64,000 bases of DNA from Sordaria brevicollis (GCA_033439795.1 JAUTDP010000005.1:1641001-1705000); one strand, 5' to 3'. Shown: positions 21,390 through 32,808, counted from the first letter of the stretch. Program-made: numbers and translations. Notes: a model not told the origin generated them from the sequence alone.

Positions 21390-24219
21390 ATGAGCCAGGA
21401 TTATTTCCCGTCAAAGGGCAAGGCGCCCCAACAACACGACGAGCACGACGAATCGCGCGAATTCGATGACGGCACCGGACAGCACCCGCAGGTCCCGGGA
21501 TCCTCGAGACCGCCCGCATACATGACCGTCGGCACCGGGTCAACTTCCCAACATGCTGCTCGGCTTCAGGCCATGCTCGACAACGACTCCGGCTACGGCG
21601 GCAGCATCGCCGGTGACTCAAGAGCTCCTTCCCACTGGGACTCGGCTGTTCACCACGATAGCCCGTTGCCGACTCCGACCACCGCCACCCACGACGAAGA
21701 TGCCAGCCGCCGTTCTCAGGCCGGCGCCGTACATCAGCTATGGTATAACCAGCATCGCGTTACACTAGGCCGCTCCATCAACACCGTCGTCGAGCTCCTC
21801 AAGAAGCTGCAGGAGATGAACGTGACATGGCCTGCGCATTATCCTTCCGTCCAGCGGGCTGCCCTCGACGAACCCAACCACTACGGCGCACCGGGTCTGC
21901 ACCGCGCCTCGACCATGGGCGCAGATTTCCCTCCGCCGCCGTCCCCTCACAACCTACGAAGATCGATGACGACTGTTGACGACCACGTCGAGCCCGAATC
22001 CAGCCGGGCTGCTGAGAGGAGGAACATCGGCTCGGAACCTCGACTTGTATCCCCACAGATTGCGCAAGAGTTCTCCGTCCTCAAGTTGGATCTCAACCTG
22101 GGTTCTTTACACCAAGCCGACCTCGTACATTCTCTGCAGAAGGAATCAGTGGCTTCTTTGCTCGATGGCAAGATCCGCTCCAGCATCAAGCATCTCTACT
22201 CGCTGCGCGAGAGAATCGAGGATACGTCGAGCAAGGTTCTTGTCACTGGTGACCTGAATGCGGGAAAGTCTACATTTTGCAATGCTTTGCTTCGGCGCAA
22301 GGTCCTGCCCGAGGATCAACAGCCATGCACGAGTATCTTCTGTGAGGTACTGGATGCGAGGGAGAACGGCGGAATCGAGGAAGTCCATGCAGTCCACAGG
22401 GATGCGATCTATGACCGTCACGACGAAGCCACCTACGATGTCTACTCACTCAAGGAACTGGAAAGAATTGTTACCGATAATGAAACATACCAGCAATGCA
22501 AGATTTACATCCGGGACGTGCGAACTATTGACGAGTCTCTCCTGAACAATGGCGTTGTCGACATTGCGCTCATTGACGCTCCCGGTTTGAACATGGATAC
22601 CACCAAGACCACGGCCATTTTCGCGCGGCAGGAGGAGATTGACGTTGTCGTTTTCGTTGTTTCCGCTACCAACCACTTCACGCAAACGGCTACCGAGTTT
22701 ATCAGAGCTGCTGCTGCTGAAAAGGCCTACCTCTTCATTGTCGTCAACGGCTTCGACACCATTAGAGATAAGGAACGTTGCCAGAAGCTCATCCTTAATC
22801 AAGTTAGGGGTCTGAGCCCTGCGACTCACAAGGAGGCGGATGAGCTGGTGCACTTCGTGTCCAGTACTGCGATCCCCATGGCACCAGCTCCTCCTGGTGC
22901 CTCTTACGGCGGTGGATCGGGCAGCGCAAGTGGTGGCGGTCCTGGTGACGATGGCGACGATGATGATCCGAAGGGCAAGGGTAAGAAGAAGGAGATGGCG
23001 CGGGACTTCTCGAACCTTGAGCAGTCTTTGCGGAGATTCGTCTTGGAGAAACGCGCTCGCTCAAAGTTGGCACCGGCCAAGACATACCTTACCAACATTT
23101 TGAACGACGTCCACGTACTCGCCACTGTAAACCAGGAAGTTGCCCAGTCAGAGTTCGACCGGATGAACCAGGAGCTGCAGAAGCTTGAGCCAGAGCTTGA
23201 GCGCAGCAAGCTGGCCAAGCAGGAGATCAATGAGAAGGTTGACCAGACGATCGAGGAGACTTGCCAGGAGGTATACGAGTATTCGCGCAACACCATCAGC
23301 AACTCGATCGACCACGCTGGTGATGGCAACTTCGGCATCCCATATCCTGGTCTTTTCAGTGCATTCGAGTATGCCGAGGAGCTGAAGGAGGCTATGCTCT
23401 CGCAGATTGCCGCCTCGGTCACTCAGTCTGAGGAATTTGCGAGAGCCAAGACCGTTGACGGAGTCAACATGATCAAGCAGCTCGGAATCTTGCACCTCGG
23501 TAATGAGTACACCGATTTGGCCTTCCGCCCTGATGTGATGTTCCGCCGCAAGAAGGATGCGCTTGCTCGCCAAGTCGACATTCCCACTGAACTGTGGGAT
23601 TTCGTTGATTGGAGCACCGTGCTCCAAAAGGAGGAGAAGGCCGGCATGGCACTCACCGTTGCTGGTGTCGTTGGCACGAGCGTGCTCAGCGGTTACAGCC
23701 AGATGAACCTTGCTCTTCGTGCGGCTCAGATTCTGGGAACCGACAACATCCGCCGCCTCATTATTCCTGGCTTGATTGCGGCCGGTAAGTCCAAACACTC
23801 TTAACTACTTTTTCTTTTTTTTCCGAGAACATGCGCTAACTAACTTCCCTACAGCCGTGGCAGCGACATACTACGTCCTCAACCAGATTCCTCACTCTCT
23901 TCCCCACCGCCTGAAGGAGAAGATATCCACTCAGCTTACCGCCATCGATTACGTTCATTCGAACAGCACTCGCATCTCTGGCTCGGTGCGGAAGGTCCTC
24001 CGCTTCCCCGCCGACTCCCTCCGCGTTGGCCTCCAGCGTTCCGTAGAGAAGCTTGACGGTCGCCGTAACGAGACTCTGCGCGTCAAGGCTGAGAGCGATG
24101 TTGCGCTCAAGTACTTCGCCAACCTTGTCCGCGAGAGCGCTCATCAGCGTCGCGTTGTCGAAGCCGTCGATCTCGATGGCCATCCTCCTGGTCTTGCTGG
24201 CACTGGAGGTTTCCACTAA
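21390..24219 (+). CDS. fzo1: Mitofusin Fzo1, outer-membrane fusion GTPase
   Basis: Two exons, 21390-23784 and 23855-24219, encode 919 residues. Fzo1 is a dynamin-family GTPase spanning the mitochondrial outer membrane twice; trans pairing and GTP hydrolysis drive mitochondrial fusion. GTPase motifs: G1 GDLNAGKST (287-295), the G2 Thr in QQPCTSIF, G3 DAPG (396-399) and G4 NGFD (453-456, in place of NKxD, as I recall for filamentous-fungal Fzo1). A Gly/Asp/Lys-rich linker (SYGGGSGSASGGGPGDD) follows, then the coiled coil (FDRMNQELQKLEPELERSK), two adjacent membrane segments (about 751-768 and 790-806) and a C-terminal coiled region. The intron uses GTAAGT, branch GCTAAC and CTACAG, splitting an Ala codon. 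I chose the ATG at 21390 because upstream in-frame ATGs lie in or next to the transposon. It is flanked on both sides by RIP-silenced transposons. Confidence 0.95.
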
Positions 24220-24693
24220 ACGGGCTGGGGCTGGGCTGCTGGGAGGCACGCTCCGCTTTAGGTGGCTTTTCTTTGTTATAGTCGGCGTTACTGGTGCCTG
24301 TTGTGAGAAAAACACAGATTATCATCATACCCCCTTTGTTTTGAGCACACAAACACAAACACAAATAGATCATCTGTATGAGGCAGGAAGGAGGGTATAA
24401 AATTGCAAGCGTATGTATTACGAGCCCACGAGTTGATGGAGAGATGCCGAAGCGAGCATAGTTGATGAAGTGTTCGTCTCTCGTTAGAGGCGAATTGGAG
24501 GATGGTGGGTTGCTTCATTATTGTTATACATTATGCAATAAACCTCAACTCCTTGTATCAGGACGCACTTCCCGCTGATATTGTTTCTTTCGCCTAGTTT
24601 TGATTATCATCTGAAGTTGGCAAACATAGTGAAAGAAGGAACAGAAATGTTAATACGGAGCTGTATGATACTGAATAATTAAAGGCTGCAGAT
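24220..24693. other. fzo1 3' flank
   Basis: Normal-composition 3' untranslated/flanking sequence. It ends at the TAA target site of the Harbinger element (24694-24696). No gene seen. Confidence 0.6.
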
Positions 24694-24696
24694 TAA

Positions 24697-24728
24697 GGGC
24701 GCGTTTCATTTTTCCGCTTGTTAATTTA
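24697..24728 (+). repeat. Left terminal inverted repeat of the Harbinger element
   Basis: It matches the reverse complement of 29400-29431 with two transition differences (CTTGTTAATTTA here, CTTATTGATTTA in the partner). Both differences are the type RIP produces. Confidence 0.9.
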
Positions 24729-25440
24729 ACCTGTTGATCTGTATACAAAGCTAAAATCTGTAGTGTTTATAGGGGTAGCTTTGTACTTTCTTACTACATA
24801 GTGGCGCCTGTACGGTTTGTAAGCGAAATTATACAATTAGGGTCTATAATAAATTGAGATCCTTAGTAATAGGCTCGATATAGCTTCGTTTTGTAAAACC
24901 ATAGAGCCGTAATTACTATAACGGGTTCGATATTGAAACTATTTATAAGCGGAGATATTATTTCAATAGTTAGGGAATTATTCTACGTTTTTATATTATT
25001 ATTAATTTTTTTCTAGGTGTAATTATTAATTTAGGTAAGCGTAGAAACTTCAGGGGTAAAAGGGGGATATTAATAAGAATATAAATAATAGTTTACTATA
25101 ATAATTATTATAAACGAATAAATTATAATAATTGTACTTTTAATTTATATTATTATTTATAATAATAGAAGAATATATAAAATAGCTAATTAAAAGTGCA
25201 ATCGAGTGCTTAATCGAATATTTAATCGAATATATTTAATTAAATAGAATCGAATAGAATAGGGTAGAATTAGGTATAAATATAAGTATTAATTCTATAC
25301 TCTTATCGATTTGAATCCTTTATTATTAATATTTTTAATACCTTTATTAATTTTTTATTTGCCTTCTTTATTTATTTACTATATCTCTCCCTATTTCCAA
25401 TTTTATAAATAACGTTAATAATATTAATAATAATATTTTT

Positions 25441-27069
25441 AGTTTAAATTACTTTATTTATAATAGCCCGTATAACCCGATAATTTTAATTAAATAGGAA
25501 AATAGCCCTATCGACGTCCTTAATTTTAATATTATATTATTAAATTATAATAATACCTTCGAATATAATATTACGGTTATATAACCTTTTATTAATTTTA
25601 CGGCTATTAACCGCCGTTTAATTATTCCGCCGCCTAATCGATATAAATTTATTTTCCCTCCCTATATTAATTATATTAACCGCCGTACGTATATAACTTA
25701 ACTACCTCTCCGCCCTCCTTCTCTCTATCCCTTTATTATATATATTTTTATATAATTAATTTAGGGTACTAATTATAGTAGAAATAGAGGTAGGATTAGC
25801 CGCGGTATAATTACTATTATAATTTATTCCCCCCTTCAATTTAAAATCCTTCCCGGCTTTAACGAATATAGGGGGGTAAGCCCTACTTTTATTATTATTA
25901 CTATTATTACCGCCTAAACCGCTGCTAATAATAATAATAATAATAAATTTTTTAATATTTCGAAATTACCGCGGTCGAAACCCCCCCTTAATATATAACC
26001 GCTAATTACTCTTCTTAATACCTAACCGTTAATTACTCTTACTACTATTATTAAACTTCGTTAAATTAATGTGTAAAAGCGGGTATTTATTATTACATTA
26101 ACGGATTTTATTAGGGCGGGTAAATTATATAGCGAAACGGCGGGTTAATTAAAGCGGGGGTTAAATAAAATTACTAATACCCTCCGCGAAAAATAACCAA
26201 ATATTAATTAAGGCTTCGAGAAATTACGTAATTAGTAGAATATTTATAAGGATAATTATAAATTATAATACGAATTTTTCTAAAAGATTAGGGTAATATA
26301 CGATAAAGAGATTAATATATTTAATACCGAAAAAGATATATAAATATCGTTTTTAAAGAGTAAATTAATTTTAATAAAGTAATTAAAAACTACCCCGTTT
26401 AATTATCGTAATAAATACGCTACGGTCTTTATTAAAGATTGGGCGATTAGTAAATATATTATTCGATTAAACGACCGTTTAAAATAGTATTTAGAGGCGT
26501 AGAGTATTAAAGAGGACGATAATAATAATTTAACGCTTAAGAAGGATAAAGGGAAAAATAAAACTATTAAGAAGAGGGAGGATTCGATTAATAAATCGAT
26601 AAATAATAATAATAATAGGGCGCCGCCCGCCTACCTTATAAAATTAGCGGTAAAGAAACGGTTAATGGCCGCTAATAGTATAATTAAATTAATTAATTTT
26701 ATATTTAATACTTAAAAGTACTTATTATATAATATATACTCTTCTTCTTTTATTATTATAATTAGTCCTTCTAACGCTATTATTTTTACTATTACCCCGG
26801 CGGCGGCGGCTCTTAAATAGGTTTATAACCGTAATTTCGAGGTTTATTTCCTTACGTTAATAAACGATTCGCTATATTATTATATATATTAGGGCGATAA
26901 AAGGGAATTTTTAAAGGGGTTAAAAAAGGATAAATTTATAGCGTATTTTTTTACTAACGTACTATTAAGTAAGGACTTCGTCGTAGAGATAGTATTAGAA
27001 GATAAGCCTATATATAATTCGAAATCGTTATTTAAGGAGGAGGAAAATAGACCTATTAATTTGGATTAA
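25441..27069 (+). pseudogene. Harbinger accessory Myb/SANT-like DNA-binding protein relic
   Basis: One frame (positions giving remainder 1 on division by three) stays coherent for about 540 codons with stops only at likely former Gln/Trp/Arg codons, ending TAA 27067-27069. The first 200 codons are Pro/Ser/Asn-rich. Around 26100-26480 the translation follows a Myb/SANT-like domain: TLTDFIRAGKL, LKRGLNKITNTLREK, GFEKLRN, NIYKDNYKL, IYDKEINIFNTEKD, ISFLKSKLILIK, NYRNKYATVFIKDWAISKY. This is the order of the domain that recognises Harbinger ends and helps import the transposase in known systems. A Lys/Asp/Asn-rich linker and a second conserved C-terminal part follow. The 5' boundary is uncertain because no Met codon survives. 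Confidence 0.8.
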
Positions 27070-27278
27070 TTTTTTTTTAAAATTATAGGAAATATTTTAT
27101 TATTTTAATACTATTTAATAACTTTCGTCGATACGATTCTAATAATTTTATTCTTATATTCGTACGTATTATAATAGGAAAATTATATTATAACGAACGT
27201 TTATTATAATTTAACGCGTTATTATTATTATTAGGAAATATAATAATTTTACTATTTTTTTAAAAATCTCTAAATTCA

Positions 27279-27440
27279 ACCGTATAAAGTAGCTAGTCTA
27301 CTACCTTATACGGTAGGCTCTAGTGGCCAATTTTACTACCCTATACGGTGGGCTCTAATAGCTAATCTTATTACCTTATAATATAAGCTCTAATAATTAA
27401 TCTTACTACCCTATAATATAGATTCTAATAGCCAATTGTA
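27279..27440. repeat. Four 35-bp tandem repeats with an adjoining hairpin
   Basis: Four exact-length 35-base units start at 27301, 27336, 27371 and 27406; each begins YTACCYTATA and ends with an AATTTTA/AATCTTA/AATTGTA-type sequence. The first unit forms a hairpin with 27279-27292 (ACCGTATAAAGTAG against CTACCTTATACGGT, loop 27293-27300). The array lies between the 3' ends of the two Harbinger gene relics. Units 3 and 4 have lost the CGGT core to AT, as RIP would do. Confidence 0.88.
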
Positions 27441-27879
27441 TAGAATAAAAAAAATCTAGTAAAATTAATTAAAAAAAAATCTAGTAATTTAGGCATTCGA
27501 ACGCCCGCCCGCTAATAATTATAGCGCAAATATAGGGGCTCGGGCGCCCGATCTAAAAAACGTAGACCCTAACCTTACGTATAGGGTCGGTTTTATAATA
27601 TTAATTTTTTTTTTAATTTAATTCTAAAATTTATACAATTAATATTAATTAATTTAGAATAATCTAACGAGTAGAATAATATAGTTGTATTAAAATTTGA
27701 ATATTATTTAACTATATAATTATTATTATACGAAAAATATTATACGCGCCTCCTTCTTATATATTCTAACGTTAGGTTAGTTATACGATTAGCCTACTTT
27801 TAAACCGCTCGTATAAAGCGCTAATTATTATAAATTACCTATATTTATTATATTAACGTATTTTTAAATATTATTATAC

Positions 27880-28930
27880 GGTTATTTTATTCGATTACCT
27901 CCTCCTCTTTAATTATATCTTCCTTATTAATATCGTTGACTACAACGGTTATAATAATATTCTTATTATTAATAAGAGGCTTTGGACTATCCGGATTATT
28001 CTTCTCAATTTAATTATAAAGCGCCGTAATTATATATATAAGGTCGCGCTAGGTTTCGATCGAATATTTTAAAGTTAACGACTATATAATTTTGAACCGT
28101 TACTTTATTTTGCCGATAATAATTTCGACCTTTATATAGTATTTTAAATGCTTTAAATTATATAATTCCTTTTTATTCCTCGGTCGACCTCTCCTAATAC
28201 TTTATTTAAATAAATAATAGCGTACTGTAATATATAATACGAAAACGCCCCGTATTATATAAAACTTAGCGTTAATAAAGTAAAATTTCCCGGTCGGTAT
28301 CGTAAATTTAAATACGAAGGTTAATTTTAGTAATTTAGTATTATATATCGATCCCTCTATTCCCGGAAGAATATATATAAATAACTTATCGAAACTGATT
28401 ATAATAAATACGTTCTATATTATATAATTTTTATAACCCTATTATATATTAGCTTTACTAATTAATACGCGGGTATAAATTAAAATCCTATCGATAATAT
28501 TAAAGTAATTTCGGAAGAATCGTTTAAACGCCCGCTCCCGTAACGCATCTTCGTATACTATATTAAATTCTAGGAGAATAACGACTTTAGTATATAATAA
28601 AACTATTACGATTAATACTTCATTGAAAATATAATTAATAATCTTAATATTATAATTAAACCGATAAGCTATATTTCGCTAAAGTTTATCGTAGGTATAA
28701 ATATATAAGAATATTATAAATTTCTACTCTATCGATATCCCCCTCGTATTAATTATATTAATATTTTTAAATAATTAATCGATTAAGCGTATAAATAGGT
28801 ATTACCGTATATAATATATATTAAATAATTTTAATTCTCAATTTAAATAGAGGGTATCGCGAATTATACCCTCCCCCTTAAACCGATCGGTATAGATTAA
28901 ATTATATATCGAATTATAGCTACCGCGCGC
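27880..28930 (-). pseudogene. PIF/Harbinger DDE transposase (nuclease) relic
   Basis: On the minus strand one frame runs through without frameshift, interrupted only by TAA/TAG. In order it reads an N-terminal IDxLFKNINIINTRGISIE segment, KFIIFLYIYDKL, then RVLISKANI, GYKNYII, NVFIIISFDKLFIYILPGIE, GSIYNTKLLKL, FTIPTGKFYFINAKF, VRYYLFK, RPRNKKELYNLKHLKYY, and VEIIIGKIK with RFKII, ending in an acidic EDIIKEEEVIE tail. This is the block order of the DDE_Tnp_4 superfamily used by Harbinger, including the NKKELYNLKH block. Catalytic Asp positions are partly changed (for example the Asp expected in the FxxADAGY-like block reads INAKF). It is non-functional. Ends approximate. Confidence 0.88.
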
Positions 28931-29399
28931 CCATATTAAAACTATTATAAAAATAATAGCGATTAATATATATATAAAAAATAATCGCAATTGAAGGATA
29001 TTTATAGTAGGGGTAAATAGAAGAATTTTATTTTATTAGGGATTTTAATATAAAATAAAGTAAATAAATTCTTTATAATAAAGTTGTTAATACTTTATAA
29101 TAGCGCGCGCGATTACCCCTATTTGTATTAAATTAATAAAAACCGACCGGTAAAATACAACTTTTTCCTATTTATCGAACGACATAGTAAAATATTAATA
29201 TTTGGCATTATACGATACCTATTTAGGAAGGTAATAAGGTCCTATATAAGCGATACGTCGTTTATAAGGGGGTTATAGGGGTATTATAGGGCACCTTGGC
29301 GAGAAAGATACCTCGAGAATTCGAAGCCCTGTTTACTAGCGCAATATATAGTGTAATTAACTGCATATCAATAACAAGGGGGTCGTTTTGTATGGGAAA

Positions 29400-29431
29400 T
29401 AAATCAATAAGCGGAAAAATGAAACGCGCCC
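29400..29431 (-). repeat. Right terminal inverted repeat of the Harbinger element
   Basis: Inverted partner of 24697-24728; ends GAAACGCGCCC, followed directly by the TAA duplication. Confidence 0.9.
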
Positions 29432-29434
29432 TAA

Positions 29435-29760
29435 AGTGGAAGTCCGATCCTAATCCTTAGTCCGAGGCCACCACCATATGTATCCATCCCGCTCCATAGG
29501 CATACCCCATATTGCTTGGCTGATTTAACCACGCATATCCTTGACTAAACATAACCTTTAGATCAAGCATATGACTTGAACCCTCTGCGGATCTACTCTC
29601 GTTATCACCTCAGACCACCAGGACTAGATCAAGACAGACACTCACTTTTAACAGTCTCATCACTCCTCTTCCACTGTTTACCACCATTTGATACTCCCAT
29701 TGTCACAACAAATAACATCTAAATTTCTATATACCTCAACCCGACCATAAACCCCTCAAG
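29435..29760. promoter_or_regulatory. Nitrilase promoter/leader region
   Basis: About 325 bases between the transposon and the nitrilase start. It is pyrimidine- and CA-rich close to the ATG, with an A/T-rich TCTATATACC about 30 bases upstream of the start. Nothing more specific is seen. Confidence 0.4.
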
Positions 29761-30819
29761 ATGGCTTCCTCCTCAACCAAAATTAAGTTAGCAGCCGCCC
29801 ACTCCGCGCCCGTCTTCATGAACAAGCGCGCCACCCTCGCCAAAGCCATCGACCTGATCCACTCCGCCGCCCGCGACGGCGTTTCCCTGCTCGTCTTCCC
29901 GGAGACCTACGTCCCCGGCTACCCTTACTTCATCGAGTGCTACCCAACCCTCAAACAAGTTTCGGCGCTGGCGAAATACGCCGAGGAGTCCGTGGTTGTC
30001 GACGAAGACCTGGACGGGGTCGTGGAAGCGTGTCGGCAGACGGGCGTGTCGGTGGTTTTGGGAGTTTCGGAACGGATGAAGGGGGGTTATACCTGCTTTA
30101 ACTCGCAGGTGTTTGTGAAGGGTGGAAAGGGAGGGGGAGGGGTGGTGGGAACACATAGAAAGTTGCAGCCTACGTACGTGGAGAGGATTGTTTGGGGGCA
30201 GGGGGATGGGTCGACGCTTAGGACTTGGGGTGGGCTTTTGCCCGGTGGTGATGAAGGAAAGGAGAGTAAAAAGTGGAATGTGGGAGGCCTGGCTTGTTGG
30301 GAACATACCATGCTTCTTGCCCGTCAGGCTTTGATCACCCAGCAGGAACACGTGCACGCGGCGGCGTGGCCGGCGCTGTCGACCATGGCTGGGTTTGAAG
30401 GCAGCGCGGACAGCCAGATCGAGGCGCTGATGAAGTGTCATGCGCTGACGGCGCAGTGCTTTGTCGTGGCGGCGAGCAATTATGTGGATGAGACCTGTTT
30501 GGAGTGGATGAGGGAGAACATTGGGGAGCAAGAGTTTGTGAAGAGGGGAGGAGGGTGGTCGGCGGTTATTCATCCGTTTTGTAACGTGCTGGCGGGACCG
30601 GCTACGGGCGAGAAGGAGGAGCTAGTCATCGCAGAGGTGGACTTGAAGGATCTAGGTATGGTCAAGGTTTGGGTAGATGCGGATGGGCATTATAGTCGGC
30701 CGGAGATCTTGGGGTCTGGGTGGGATAAGGAGGCGTATTGGAGAGACATGAAGGAAAAGGGACAACCTCAGGTTAAGGTGACTGATGGAAAGGGAGGAGA
30801 GGAAGTCAAGAAGGCGTGA
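29761..30819 (+). CDS. Nitrilase (C-N hydrolase family), single exon
   Basis: 352 residues, uninterrupted. Nitrilases hydrolyse organic nitriles to carboxylic acid and ammonia using a Glu-Lys-Cys triad. All three are present: E48 in LLVFPETYVPGYPYF, K134 in THRKLQPTYVERIVWGQGDGS and C179 in GGLACWEHTMLLARQALI. Further family blocks are QEHVHAAAWP and a closing VWVDADGHYSRPEIL. The YVER-VWGQGDGS block and CWEH are shared by fungal aromatic/aliphatic nitrilases and cyanide hydratases, so the substrate cannot be told from sequence alone. A Gly-rich insert (KGGKGGGGVVG, 120-130) precedes the Lys. The start is the first ATG after the transposon, in context CAAGATGG. It converges with the deaminase gene downstream, about 165 bases between stop codons. 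Confidence 0.93.
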   Translation: MASSSTKIKLAAAHSAPVFMNKRATLAKAIDLIHSAARDGVSLLVFPETYVPGYPYFIECYPTLKQVSALAKYAEESVVVDEDLDGVVEACRQTGVSVVLGVSERMKGGYTCFNSQVFVKGGKGGGGVVGTHRKLQPTYVERIVWGQGDGSTLRTWGGLLPGGDEGKESKKWNVGGLACWEHTMLLARQALITQQEHVHAAAWPALSTMAGFEGSADSQIEALMKCHALTAQCFVVAASNYVDETCLEWMRENIGEQEFVKRGGGWSAVIHPFCNVLAGPATGEKEELVIAEVDLKDLGMVKVWVDADGHYSRPEILGSGWDKEAYWRDMKEKGQPQVKVTDGKGGEEVKKA

Positions 30820-30984
30820 AAGCTTCAGAATAGCGCAGGTGCAGGTCAAAGATCGTATTCACGACCTTTGGAAAGTTGCTAAATGGGCCCACACTCCATG
30901 ACATGGTCATTACTCATGTCTCATTACCAAGCACAAACTCCATGTGCACTCGCCAGCATCCTTTAATGCCTGTTCATACCACGT

Positions 30985-32808
30985 TTATGCAGTCCATATC
31001 AGACCCTTGAGGCGCTCCTTCTCCTCATCGCCTCCGAAGATAACATCTATCCCTCTTCTCACAAGCGAGCAGATATCCGCTCTGGTAAGCCCAAAGTGCT
31101 TTGCCACAAGGGCGTACTCGTTCGACAGCGGGCTGCCAAAGACGCCGACATCATCGGTCTAAACGTGATGTTAGCCCCGGCCCTCTTTGCTTCGTTTGTC
31201 TTGCGATCTGCCAAGGAGAGAAAATGCGAGATGGCAAACTTACACTCAAAACAACAATCGTCTCCTCAACCTTCCACCACTCCCCAAAGTGACTATTAAA
31301 CGAGAAGTCAAAGTTAGTGACGCAAATCGCAACCTCACTTTCTACACCCAGGCAGACAAGAAGACTTACTGGCTCTCAAACCCTCCACAAATCATGCCCG
31401 CATGGACATTACAGCTCAAACACAGCTCCAGCCCCATCACTCCCCTTCTCTTTATCTCCTCCCTAATTTTGTCGCTCAAATGAATCACATGTCCAATGCG
31501 ATCCGGCTTCCAACTCAACAGCGTCAACAGTTCCTCTTCCGTACCCGACGCCTCAGCCTCGGCAAAATGCAGCGTTATCCCCAGCTCCGGCAGTGTCCTC
31601 TTGGCCTCCTCAAACACCGGACCAAACTTGTCGATAGGACCCTTTTCAGGGTCACCGCAGAGGTCTAACCCCACTACTCCCTTTCCGTAAAACTGGCGGC
31701 AGAGAGTGAGGACTTCGTAAGCTTCCTCAGCAGAGTTGCGGCGGTCGACAGAGAGGATTAGTTTGGTGCGGAGGGGAGGACAGTTTGGTTGAGACTCAAA
31801 TTCGGCGATGGCGGAGAGGATGGTTTCGACGTATTGGGCTTTTGTGAGTCCGGCACTGGGCATGGTGCGCGGAGTGGTCCGCAGTTCTAGGTAGACGACG
31901 CCGTCGGCGGCAAAGTCACGGAGGACGGACAAGGTGGTGTGTCGGAGGGCCCAAATGTCGTTGACGAGGTGGTAGATGTAGGAGGAGAAGAGGGGGAAGA
32001 AGCTAAGGTTTTCATGTGTGTCAGTTATCTCGTCAACCGTGTTTGGTTGGGCTTGACACAAACTCGACCTAATACCATGGCTTTCTCTCTGTCCAGACAT
32101 GGTGATGTGTTTTTGATAGGGAAAGAGGAAGGGTTGATACACTCAAAACATGCTCATGTATCTTCATTTCAAGGTACAATAAAGAACGTAGCGAATGGAA
32201 AACATATATCAGGACCGGGCCGGCCCGTCTCCTCTCACTTCTGTGTCCCGGCTCGCTTTTCCTTTCTTTCCATACACTGGGCAGTTCCATCCCAGCACGG
32301 CACGGCCCGCTTGGGTATATACGTATCCGTCCTTCTCTCTCTGGGTGCCGAGCGAAGCAAATAGTAGGATATAGGAACAGAGATATTGTGATCGGATAGA
32401 AGATAAAACTGAAGTCAACAAAGGAGTACTGACTCCCGGACAGATAGAATAACAAAAACCAAACTTACGTCTTCAAGTCATAATCGTGTTTACCCAAAGG
32501 CATCTCAACCAGGGGATCTTGAAGGCCGTCTAGGATCTCGCCATTTTCCTTCTTCTTCAGCCAGACTTCGTGGAGACACTGGCGACTGATGCTGCCGCTG
32601 AGATGGGCATGGAGCTGTGTTTTGGTTCATGAATTAGTTTGAGGTTTAAGGTTCTTGTTTTGTTCTCTCCAGACCTTCAGAAGTGTGGAATCATATCCGC
32701 GTGTCCATAGTGTGTAAAGAACGGTAAGTTTATGTGTGTGAGTGTTTCTTGGTTGATGATTACCTCAATCTTGGGCAGTGCCTTGAAATCCACAGCATCG
32801 ACGGCCAT
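30985..32808 (-). CDS. Adenosine deaminase-like protein (ADAL/MAPDA type)
   Basis: Five exons: 32808-32764, 32614-32469, 32002-31370, 31292-31244 and 31158-30985, giving 348 residues. The family removes the amino group from adenosine or, in the ADAL branch, from N6-methyl-AMP. Metal and substrate residues appear in order: HAHLSGS (His17, His19), the conserved LRTTPR and SVDRRN blocks, VGLDLCGDP, HFAEA (His plus Glu of the HAGE-like motif), GHVIHL, LELCLSCN, HHFGEWW and TDDVGVFGSPLSNEY (Asp293, Asp294). The small size and the SCN/TDDVGVF spacing point to the ADAL branch rather than secreted ADGF. Every intron has GT-AG ends; joins were fixed by frame across exon 2 to 3 (LKT|FFPLF) and exon 4 to 5 (IVVLS|TDDVG). 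Intron 2 is long (466 bases). It could instead act as plain adenosine deaminase. Confidence 0.92.

Larger units (their letters stand above)
24697..29431. mobile_element. PIF/Harbinger DNA transposon inactivated by RIP, two-gene type
   Basis: A 4735-bp element with 32-base terminal inverted repeats, 24697-24728 and 29400-29431, beginning GGGCGCGTTTCATTTTTCCG, and a TAA target duplication at 24694-24696 and 29432-29434. PIF/Harbinger elements insert at TWA and typically carry two genes. Both are visible as RIP-damaged relics in convergent order: a Myb/SANT-like protein (+, about 25441-27069) and a DDE transposase (-, about 27880-28930). CpA and TpG are almost absent across most of the interior; the last 200 bases on the right are less damaged. 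It lies between fzo1 and the nitrilase gene. Confidence 0.9.

Noticed and set aside
27301..27440. CRISPR-like array
   Set aside because: The 35-bp units are contiguous with no unique spacers, and the sequence is eukaryotic transposon DNA.
17460..29400. A centromere or subtelomere explanation for the AT-rich blocks
   Set aside because: Each block has discrete transposon ends and is separated by an intact gene; no telomeric repeats are present.
24697..29431. An LTR retrotransposon as the source of the second AT-rich block
   Set aside because: No direct long terminal repeats were seen; instead there are short inverted ends, a 3-bp TAA duplication and Harbinger-type frames.
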